DNA of 64,000 nt from the NCBI GenBank assembly GCA_020632795.1, contig JACKEV010000007.1, positions 62,001-126,000 on the forward strand, read 5' to 3'. This DNA comes from Alphaproteobacteria bacterium. Its GTDB lineage: Bacteria > Myxococcota_A > UBA796 > CAJQPC01. Both the position numbers and the translations under genes were made by a program. This document shows positions 25,471 through 33,159 of this stretch, one piece after another. The notes beneath the pieces were generated by a model, which saw only the letters and a program-made list of their open reading frames with translations, had not been told where the DNA came from and made no database searches. Numbering within the stretch: the stretch's first letter is position 1; the number at the start of each line of letters is the position of its first letter.

Positions 25471-27663
25471 ATGCGCCTCGCGCTGCTGTCCGTCGTGCTG
25501 CTCTGTGCGTGCACCAACAAGGAGTGTGAGACCATCACGCGCTACGACGACGCCGACGGCGACGGCTACGGCGACGACGCGACCGCCGAGGAGGCCTGCG
25601 AGCTCTGGGCCGGCAAGACAGACGTGTCCGGGGACTGCGACGACAACGACCGCCGCGTCCACCCCGACGGCCAGGAGACCTGCGACGGCCTGGACAACGA
25701 CTGCGACGGCGCGGTGGACGAGGACGCCGTCGGCGGTCAGCTCGCCGACTGGTACCCCGACACGGACGGCGACGGCTATGGCGACCCCGGCGGCAGCCCC
25801 ACCCGCTCCTGCGAGCCGGTGGAGGGCCACGCCGCCAACTACGGCGACTGCGACGACAGCGACCCCTCCATCCACGAGGGCGCGGACGAGTACTGCGACG
25901 GCGTCGACCACGACTGTGACGGCGAGACGAACGACGCCGACGCGGTGGACGCCCGGGAGTTCTACGCCGACGCCGACGGGGACCGCTACGGGGACCCCGA
26001 GGTCACCCAGGCCGCCTGCGCGCCCCCGGACGGCTACGTCTCCGACAGCCGGGACTGCGACGACAGCGAACCCACCACCTACGCCAACGCCCGGGAGCTG
26101 TGCGACGACGTCGACAACGACTGCGACGGCAACGTGGACGAGTCCGCCGAGGAGATCGACTGGTACCCCGACGGCGACAGCGACGGCTACGGTGACGGCG
26201 GCGGCAGCGCGGTCCGGTCCTGCGCGTCGCCGGGGGCGGGCTACGCCGACAACGGGGACGACTGCGACGACGGCGACAGCAGCATCAACCCCGGCGAGGC
26301 CGAGATCTGCAACAACGGGATCGACGAGGACTGCTCCGGCGACGGCGAGGGCTGCGGCATCCTGGGCACCTACGACCTGCGCGCGGACGCCCCGGTCATC
26401 TGGGAGGGCGAGTCCAGCGGCGACGAGGCCGGCTACCACGCCCAGCCCGGCCGGGGCGACCTGGACGGGGACGGCACCCACGAGCTGCTCATCGGGGCGC
26501 GCGCGGCGAACAGCGACGCTGGCCGGGCCTATGTCGCGGACGGCGGGGCGGCGGGCAACCACAGCCTCGCCACCGCGGCCGTCTCCCTGGCGGGCGAGTC
26601 CGGCGGCGACAACGCGGGCCTGCGGCTGGCCTGGGCCGGCGACACCAACCGCGACGGCGACGATGACGTGATCGTCGGCGCCTGGCTCAACGACACCACC
26701 GCCCGGGACGCGGGCGCCGCCTACCTGCTCACCAACGTGACCTCAGGCGACGTGGACCAGGGTGCGGCGATCTACGGGGCGGCGGCCGGCGACTACTTCG
26801 GCGTGTCCGTGGCCGCCGTGGGCGACCTCGACGGCGACAACCGCGACGACGTGCTGATCGGCGCCTCCGACGCCTTCAGCAACGCCGGGGGGGCCTACGT
26901 CTTCTTCGGCCCCCTGAGCGACGGCACCGCCAACGACGCGGACGTCCTGCTGGCTGGAGAGAACGGCTCCGACGAGGCGGGCTTCTGGGTCGCGTCGGCC
27001 GGGGACTTCGACGCGGACGGCGTGCCGGACCTGTTCGTGGGCGCGCGGGTGGGCGACGGCGGGGCCACCAACAGCGGCACCGCCTACCTCATCTCCGGCG
27101 ACGGCGTCGGCGACATGGACCTCGACGACGCGGACGTCGTCCTGGAGGGTGGGGCCAACGGCGACAGCTTCGGCTGGTCCGGCGGCGGGGTGGGCGACGT
27201 CACCGGCGATGGCGCCGACGACGTCGCGGTGGGCGCCTACGGGGCGGGCGGCACCGGCCGGGTCTACGTCTTCTCCAACGATGTCCTCTCCGGGGAGGTG
27301 TCCGCGAGCAGCGCCATGCTCCGGCTCGACGGCGCCAACAGCGGCGACAGCTTCGGCTGGTCCATCGCGGGCGCGGGGGACCTGGACGACAACGGCGTCG
27401 GGGAGCTGGTGGTCGGGGCGTTCGCCGAGGACGGCGTCGACACCGGCGCGGGCGTGGTCTACGTGTGGTACGGCCGCCTGGACGGCACCGAGACCCTCGG
27501 CGGCGCTGACGCCCGGCTGGAGGGCTCCAGCCGCCGGGACGCCGCCGGCAGCTCGGTCTGGATCCCCGGCGACGTCAACGGGGACGGCATCGACGACCTC
27601 GCCATCGGCGCGCCGGACGCCTCCGGTGGCGAGATCTACGTCTTCTGGGGCGGCGGGATGTAG
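25471..27663 (+). CDS. DCDD-repeat / FG-GAP repeat lipoprotein (second of a tandem pair)
   Basis: GGAGGAG lies just before the ATG at 25471. The product is 730 residues, with lipobox L-C-A-C, four to five Asp/Cys-rich repeats (W-Y-P-D-x-D-G-D-G-Y-G-D, D-C-D-D, D-N-D-C-D-G) and then about seven FG-GAP repeats. Layout and length match the preceding lipoprotein, 81 bp upstream, and the pair could be co-transcribed. Two different copies may present different ligand-binding propeller faces. Adhesion, metal storage or surface assembly are possible roles; none is shown by sequence. Confidence 0.8.
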   Translation: MRLALLSVVLLCACTNKECETITRYDDADGDGYGDDATAEEACELWAGKTDVSGDCDDNDRRVHPDGQETCDGLDNDCDGAVDEDAVGGQLADWYPDTDGDGYGDPGGSPTRSCEPVEGHAANYGDCDDSDPSIHEGADEYCDGVDHDCDGETNDADAVDAREFYADADGDRYGDPEVTQAACAPPDGYVSDSRDCDDSEPTTYANARELCDDVDNDCDGNVDESAEEIDWYPDGDSDGYGDGGGSAVRSCASPGAGYADNGDDCDDGDSSINPGEAEICNNGIDEDCSGDGEGCGILGTYDLRADAPVIWEGESSGDEAGYHAQPGRGDLDGDGTHELLIGARAANSDAGRAYVADGGAAGNHSLATAAVSLAGESGGDNAGLRLAWAGDTNRDGDDDVIVGAWLNDTTARDAGAAYLLTNVTSGDVDQGAAIYGAAAGDYFGVSVAAVGDLDGDNRDDVLIGASDAFSNAGGAYVFFGPLSDGTANDADVLLAGENGSDEAGFWVASAGDFDADGVPDLFVGARVGDGGATNSGTAYLISGDGVGDMDLDDADVVLEGGANGDSFGWSGGGVGDVTGDGADDVAVGAYGAGGTGRVYVFSNDVLSGEVSASSAMLRLDGANSGDSFGWSIAGAGDLDDNGVGELVVGAFAEDGVDTGAGVVYVWYGRLDGTETLGGADARLEGSSRRDAAGSSVWIPGDVNGDGIDDLAIGAPDASGGEIYVFWGGGM

Positions 27664-27670
27664 CGGCCCC

Positions 27671-29089
27671 TCAGAACTCCGTGGTCGCCTGCATCACCAC
27701 CCGCGAGTCCCGCCAGTAGCCGACGTTGTCCACCCGGTGGCTGTACGACAGCGACATCCGGGTGGCCGGCGAGCGCTCGGGGTAGGGGAAGAACGCGAGC
27801 CCCAGCGAGCCGCGGGTGCCGCCCAGCACCCCGTCGGGGTCGAGCTGGGCGTGCTCCAGGCGCGCCATGGGCTCAAGCTGGGGGTGGACCTGCCAGCCGG
27901 CGCTCACCGACGCCCCGAAGTGGGAGTACCGGTTGGAGGCGCCCTCGTCGCCGACCACGTCCTTGACCACGGCGACGACCTCGCCCTCCACGGTCCAGGG
28001 GGCGGCGTCGTAGTACAGGTCGGCGCCGACCATCCCGAGGGAGGCGCGGCCGTCGGAGACGTAGTCCCCGGTGTAGCCGGAGATCCCCATGCCCAGCCCG
28101 CTGGCCAGGTTCACGCCCGCGTTGCCGCCCACCGCGAGCTGCACGTTGCCGTCGAACATGACGGCGTTGTCCAGCTCCGAGGGCAGGGCGTCGGCCGGGT
28201 CGATGTCGGCGGTCAGGGTGTGGGCGTTGATGACGTAGGCGGCGAAGTCCACCGTGTGCCCCTCACCGAAGCCCACCGCGCCTGAGACGTTCGCCCCGTC
28301 CACGCTCCACGGCGCCGGCACGAGGTGATCGAAGACGATCGGCGCGTCGGGCATCAGGCGGTTGGCGCCCTTGAACTGGCCGTCGTTGTAGGCCCCGAAG
28401 GGCATCAGGAAGTGGCCCACCTGGAGGCTCAGGACGTCGTCGATCATGACGATCCGGGCGTAAGCCTCCGGAAGAGAGAGGCCGAAGCCGCCCTCGTAGC
28501 GGAGGTGCATCTTGCCGGAGAGGACCCGCTCAGGGTGGAGGTCGAACTCCAGGCCGGCCTCGTCGGTGCGGAAGCCCTTCCCCAGCGTGCCGGTCTCGGT
28601 GTTGTAGTGGCCGATGAGCTGCAGGGTGGCGTAGCCGCCCAGGTCGAACTCCCGAAGCGCGTCACGCCACGACTCGGTGAGCGCGTCCTCGGGGAGGATC
28701 TCGACGTCGAGGTTCATGGTCTCGTCGTCGTCGGCCTCGTCGTCGTCGACCTCGTCGTCGTCGTCGACCTCGTCGTCGTCGACCTCGTCGTCATCGGCCT
28801 CGTCGCCCTCCTCGGCGTCACCGGCCTCCTCGTCGTCTGCGTCGCCCTGGGCGTCCGCCTCCTCGGCGGCGCCCTCCTCGGCGGCACCCTCCTCGGCGGC
28901 CGCGGCCTCCTCCTCGGCGGCGCCCTCCTCCTCCGAGGGGGTCTCCGAGGGATCCGTCTCCATCGCGCGCGCCCGCTCCACCGCCTCGGGAGGCGGCTCT
29001 TCCTCATCCTGAGCCCACGCGGGGGAGACTGCCAACGCCACTGCCAGGGTCACCCCGGCGCCAAGGACCGCTTCAAACCTGTACGCCAT
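27671..29089 (-). CDS. Outer-membrane porin-like beta-barrel with long acidic linker
   Basis: ATG 29089 gives a signal peptide of about 26 residues (A-W-A before Q-D). Residues 27-124 are an extreme Asp/Glu/Ala low-complexity segment. From about 130 there is a porin-like barrel: amphipathic strands, G-G-Y-A-T-L-Q, G-H-F-L-M-P-F-G-A-Y-N and a terminal strand ending in aromatic Phe (V-M-Q-A-T-T-E-F), the outer-membrane insertion signal. It resembles phosphate-selective-type (OprO/P-like) or alginate-type porins. The acidic region would face the periplasm or bind cations. Two GTG codons just upstream are alternative starts. It is convergent with the second DCDD/FG-GAP lipoprotein gene. Confidence 0.7.
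   Translation of the reverse strand: MAYRFEAVLGAGVTLAVALAVSPAWAQDEEEPPPEAVERARAMETDPSETPSEEEGAAEEEAAAAEEGAAEEGAAEEADAQGDADDEEAGDAEEGDEADDDEVDDDEVDDDDEVDDDEADDDETMNLDVEILPEDALTESWRDALREFDLGGYATLQLIGHYNTETGTLGKGFRTDEAGLEFDLHPERVLSGKMHLRYEGGFGLSLPEAYARIVMIDDVLSLQVGHFLMPFGAYNDGQFKGANRLMPDAPIVFDHLVPAPWSVDGANVSGAVGFGEGHTVDFAAYVINAHTLTADIDPADALPSELDNAVMFDGNVQLAVGGNAGVNLASGLGMGISGYTGDYVSDGRASLGMVGADLYYDAAPWTVEGEVVAVVKDVVGDEGASNRYSHFGASVSAGWQVHPQLEPMARLEHAQLDPDGVLGGTRGSLGLAFFPYPERSPATRMSLSYSHRVDNVGYWRDSRVVMQATTEF
28718..29011 (-). repeat. Asp/Glu-rich low-complexity coding tract
   Basis: About 98 codons encode nearly only Asp, Glu and Ala; the distal half is a GAC/GAG-rich D-D-E-V repeat. The tract is in frame with the porin-like gene and probably length-variable. 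Confidence 0.8.
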
Positions 29090-29233
29090 GCCAAGCACCA
29101 CATCTTGGGTTCCGCGCCGAGCCTACCACGGTCGGCGCGGCCGGCGGGACGCTGTCCGGGGACAGGGCGCCGACTGCACCTGCTCGGTGGGACGCACTAT
29201 GATGCGTCTCCCCCCTGACCATCGGAGGCGCGG

Positions 29234-31246
29234 ATGAGCCTGGACGTTCTGCTGCAGGGCCCTGAGGGCGAAGCGATCAACAAGGAGGAGGGCCTCCCGG
29301 ACATCGCCGCAGGGGAGGGCGGGCGCCCGGGCAAGGTCGTCACCGTCACCGACCCCGACCACCTCGGGACCTTCTCCGGCCCGAATGACATGGATCAGGG
29401 TTGGGGCATCCTCTACCCCGCCGGGCGCGAGGACCTGCTCTCCGCGCTCGAGCCGCTGATCAAGCTCCGGGAGCGGCAGATCGCCGATCGCTGGACGATC
29501 AACCGCCAGATCGGCGACCCCCCGAAGGTCCAACGCTGGCCCATCCAGCCCACCACCGACTCCACCACCTTCCTGGCGACGGTCTACGACAAGCTCAAGT
29601 TCCGCGATCAGCCCATGTACCTGCTGATCCTGGGCGACTTCCACGAGGTCGGCCTGGAGATGCAGCAGGGGCTGATGTCCCGCTGCTACGTGGGCCGGCT
29701 CTGCTTCGACTCCCCCGACGACTACCGCGCCTACGCCGAGAAGGTGAAGGCCACCGAAGAGACCCCGGCGGCCTTCAACCAGCCCCGGCTGGTGCTTTAC
29801 TCCACCTCGGACTCGGGCTGGGGCCGGCGCGATCGCGCGGTCGACAGCGGGCACGCCCAGCTCATCGTGCCCACCCACAAGGACTTCTCGGACTTCGAGA
29901 ACAACTACGGCTACGCCACCACCGACGTGCTGCTGGCCGGGCCCCGCGCGCCCAGGGCCGAGCACGGGAGCTGGGACGGCCTGCGCAAGCTCGCCCGCGC
30001 CGACCAGCCTACGGTCATGCTCAGCCTCAGCCACGGCGCGGGGCTGCCCGGCTGGGACAAGGACGAGCAGCGGGCAATGCAGGGCCGCATGAAGCTGAGC
30101 GGCAGGGAGATGCTCGACCTGAGCCACCTCTCCGAGAGCCCGTTCCTGCCGAACGGCGTGTGGTTCTATTACGCCTGCTTCGGCGCGGGCACCCCCCACA
30201 ACAGCGTCTACGCGCCCTGGCTGCGCAAGCTCGCCAGCACCGGCTACTGGGGCCGGGTCCCCGACGTGCTCAGCACCCTGGCCCGGGACGAGCAGCCCTT
30301 CGTGGCCCGCCAGCCCAAGGTCGCCCTGGCCAACCCCGAGGGCCCGCTGGGGGTCTACGCCCACGCCGACATCGCGTTCTCCTACGGCTACAGCAAGCAG
30401 AAGGGCCAGGACCTCTTCACCACCGACGACCCCGACGTGTTCGAGGCCTCCGGCAAGGACAGCGCGCCCGGCTACGTGCGCGACGTGCTCGGCGCCCTGG
30501 GGGCGGGCCTGCGGACCGGGCTGGCCCTGCGCTACCTCACCAACATCCTGGCCTCGGTCGATGACAACCTGCTCAAGGGCTACCAGACCGACGCCGAGCT
30601 GGAGGACAAGCTGGTCCGCAAGGTCCTGGAGGCCGCCGCCCAGCCGAGCGGCCCCGCCGCCGAGGAGGACGCCGCCAGCCGCATCTTCAACGCGGTGCGC
30701 GGCGCCAGCGCTGAGCTGGGCAACGCCGACCGCATGACCCTGGACGCCATCGCCGAGGTCTCCAAGGTCTCGGTCACCGAGCTGGTCGACGCCTTCGGCA
30801 CCCGGGTGGACGAGGCCCGGCGGGAGGCCGCCCGCCTCGACGCCCGCAGCCACAACTGGATGACCCGCAACGACCTGCGCGGCTTCATCCTGCTGGGCGA
30901 CCCGGCGGCGAGCCTGGCGCTGCCGACGATTCGCCCGGAGCGCACCCTGAGCCAGGACGATCTGCTCAACGACGTGCTGGGCGGGTTCGTGTCCCGGCCG
31001 CCCTCCGACGTCGCGCCCGCGCCGGAGCCCGCCTCGGACGCCGGACCCGTCACCGACGCCGCGACCGCCCTGTCGGCCAGCGTCAGCCTGGACGACGCCG
31101 AGGACGCCGTGCTCGACGCCATCATCGGCGAGGAGACCCGCCGCAGCATCGCGAAGCGCCTGGGCATCAAGTCCCGCGAGCTGGACGAGCTGATCGAGGT
31201 CTACAAGAACGCCGGCCGCGCCGCGCTCAAGCAGCACCTGGGGTAG
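29234..31246 (+). CDS. Putative caspase-like (clan CD, CHAT/C25-like) cysteine peptidase
   Basis: A 670-residue protein without signal peptide or membrane helix. A central alpha/beta region has two motifs spaced as in clan CD peptidases: hydrophobic strand then S-H-G-A-G (His267), and, 48 residues on, strand then Y-A-C-F-G-A-G (Cys315). This is the His/Cys dyad arrangement of caspase, CHAT and gingipain-type enzymes. The C-terminal about 270 residues are helical, with a Pro/Ala linker near residue 590 and a small terminal helical domain (E-E-T-R-R-S-I-A-K-R-L-G-I) resembling a helix-turn-helix or adaptor domain. It stands alone between convergent neighbours. Proteolytic activity is inferred from motif geometry only. 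Confidence 0.5.
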   Translation: MSLDVLLQGPEGEAINKEEGLPDIAAGEGGRPGKVVTVTDPDHLGTFSGPNDMDQGWGILYPAGREDLLSALEPLIKLRERQIADRWTINRQIGDPPKVQRWPIQPTTDSTTFLATVYDKLKFRDQPMYLLILGDFHEVGLEMQQGLMSRCYVGRLCFDSPDDYRAYAEKVKATEETPAAFNQPRLVLYSTSDSGWGRRDRAVDSGHAQLIVPTHKDFSDFENNYGYATTDVLLAGPRAPRAEHGSWDGLRKLARADQPTVMLSLSHGAGLPGWDKDEQRAMQGRMKLSGREMLDLSHLSESPFLPNGVWFYYACFGAGTPHNSVYAPWLRKLASTGYWGRVPDVLSTLARDEQPFVARQPKVALANPEGPLGVYAHADIAFSYGYSKQKGQDLFTTDDPDVFEASGKDSAPGYVRDVLGALGAGLRTGLALRYLTNILASVDDNLLKGYQTDAELEDKLVRKVLEAAAQPSGPAAEEDAASRIFNAVRGASAELGNADRMTLDAIAEVSKVSVTELVDAFGTRVDEARREAARLDARSHNWMTRNDLRGFILLGDPAASLALPTIRPERTLSQDDLLNDVLGGFVSRPPSDVAPAPEPASDAGPVTDAATALSASVSLDDAEDAVLDAIIGEETRRSIAKRLGIKSRELDELIEVYKNAGRAALKQHLG

Positions 31247-33058
31247 TCACTCCAGCGGGGGCGTGCCCAGCTCGGCGTAGGGGTCGATGATGACGGGCGC
31301 GCCGCCCTCCAGCCAGGTCTCCAGGAACGTGAGGAGCTGCAGCTCCCCCTCGGTCCCGTAGGGGGTGTTGCCGTGCTCGGAGGCGACCACGGCCTCGCCG
31401 TCGGTCACCCGGTCGTACTGGAAGAAGCCGGCGGTCACCCCGTCGAGGTTGGCGGACACCGGCGCCGGGCCGGTCGGGGTGAGCAGCGCCACGGGCTCGA
31501 TGACCGGCTCGACGTGGGGCAGGCGCAGGGCGCGGGCCAGGGCGATGCCCGTCTCCGGGGGCACCACCTCGTCGAAGACCGAGACAGGCAGCAGCAGGTG
31601 GGGGCCGCCCGCCCGCTCGCCCAGGCGGTCGTCCAGCACGTGGGCCGCCCACACCGCGGGGTCCGCCGGGTCCATCGCCGCCTGGCCCACCGCCAGGACG
31701 CGCTGCCAGGCGGCCTCGTCGCCCAGCAGCTCCACGAACAGGGCCTCGAACGCCGCCCCGAAGCTGCTGGTGGAGGCGAAGGTGGCCAGGTGGCCGCCGC
31801 CCACGGGCAGGGCCGCCAGATCCACCTCGTCGGACATCGCCACCAGGCCGGGCCCGAGCAGACCACCCAGGCTCACCCCGACGTAGGCGATCCGCTCGGG
31901 GTCGATGTCGGCGGCGCCGTCCCCATCCAGGTCGGGGTCCTGCTGCAGCAGGGTGAGGAGCTGGAGCCGGTCGAGGTCGGTCTGCAGGAAGTTCTGCGCC
32001 AGCGCGCGCCCGTCCAGGCTGACCGTGGAGAGGTCGATGCCCAGGAAGGCCGCCGCGTCCAGGTCGTCGTCGTCGTTGGTGGGGTGGCTGCCGTGCTCCA
32101 GGGCGTCGACGGAGACCACCGCCATGCCCAGCGGGAACACCCGCCGGGCCAGGGCCTCGGCCTCACCCCGGGAGCTGTTGATGCCGTGGCCGTAGATCGC
32201 GACCGGGGCGGGGCCCTCGACGCCCGGCGGCAGGTAGATGGAGACGTCCAGGGTCCAGCGCTGCGCCGGGTCCGGGTCGATGAGCGCGCCCCGGTGATCC
32301 CAGGCCTCGAACGAGCGGGCGCAGCGCTGGCCGTCCCGCCAGCTGGAGCAGCTCGCCGGGCCGGCCCAGGTGCAGGTCTGCGCAGCGAGGGAGGACGCGA
32401 CCGCGTGGATGGCGGCGACGTCGTCGTGGGTGGTGAACACCGTCGCCGCGGAGAGGTCCGCCGGCTCGACCCCCAGCGCCTCGGCCACCGCGCCGTAGCG
32501 CTCCGCCAGCCAGGGGTCGTCGCCGCCACCGGCCAGAGCGCCCTGGAGGCCCTCGGCCGGGGCCACGCAGCCGCCGTCCTCGGCGACGTGCTGCGCGCTC
32601 AGGACCAGGGCGTAGCGGGTGGCGGGGCGCAGGGGCTCCAGAGGCTGCACCCGGAGCTGCTCGCCCCGATCCTCGACGAACGCTTCGAAGGGGTGATCGG
32701 CCCCGGTGTCCAGCGCGACCAGGCGCACGTCCCCGTCGGCCAGGGCGCCGAGCTTGCCGTCGAAGCGCAGGAAGATGGCCCCGAGGCGCCCGAAGCCGCT
32801 GCGCTCGTCCAGGCCGGCGGGGAAGGGCGCGAGCACCGGCGGCAGCGCCGCCATCCAGGGGTGGTCCTCCAGCGCGGGCCGCAGGCCGGTGGGGGAGCCC
32901 GGGTCGGCGACGGCCAGGGCGTCGTCGGGGAACTGGAGCAGCTCGGGGTCCGCCGGATCCCAGAGCTGGGTGGTCGGGCCTGCGCAGTACGCAGGCGGGG
33001 TCTCCGGCGACCCGCAGGCGGCCAGGAGGAGGAGGAGCGTGGGCATGGCCTGACCCAT
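31247..33058 (-). CDS. Alpha/beta-hydrolase lipoprotein (lipase/esterase-like)
   Basis: This 603-residue protein has a short lipoprotein signal (lipobox L-A-A-C, Cys15). The N-terminal about 270 residues resemble the extra domain of bacterial extracellular lipases of the Pla-1/cef type. The catalytic domain has Y-G-H-G (oxyanion region, near residue 284) and the nucleophile elbow G-V-S-L-G-G. A late S-E-H-G could supply the catalytic His. An ester or phospholipid hydrolase on the cell surface is the likely role. It is convergent with the caspase-like gene; the two stops abut. Confidence 0.7.
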   Translation of the reverse strand: MGQAMPTLLLLLAACGSPETPPAYCAGPTTQLWDPADPELLQFPDDALAVADPGSPTGLRPALEDHPWMAALPPVLAPFPAGLDERSGFGRLGAIFLRFDGKLGALADGDVRLVALDTGADHPFEAFVEDRGEQLRVQPLEPLRPATRYALVLSAQHVAEDGGCVAPAEGLQGALAGGGDDPWLAERYGAVAEALGVEPADLSAATVFTTHDDVAAIHAVASSLAAQTCTWAGPASCSSWRDGQRCARSFEAWDHRGALIDPDPAQRWTLDVSIYLPPGVEGPAPVAIYGHGINSSRGEAEALARRVFPLGMAVVSVDALEHGSHPTNDDDDLDAAAFLGIDLSTVSLDGRALAQNFLQTDLDRLQLLTLLQQDPDLDGDGAADIDPERIAYVGVSLGGLLGPGLVAMSDEVDLAALPVGGGHLATFASTSSFGAAFEALFVELLGDEAAWQRVLAVGQAAMDPADPAVWAAHVLDDRLGERAGGPHLLLPVSVFDEVVPPETGIALARALRLPHVEPVIEPVALLTPTGPAPVSANLDGVTAGFFQYDRVTDGEAVVASEHGNTPYGTEGELQLLTFLETWLEGGAPVIIDPYAELGTPPLE

Positions 33059-33159
33059 AACCTGACCTGGGCGTCGGATCCTTGTCCCCTGACGGCGGTC
33101 ATGGGCTACCCTTGGGGGACGTGAATGAATCGCGCCTTGTCACCCATGACGGAGACCCC

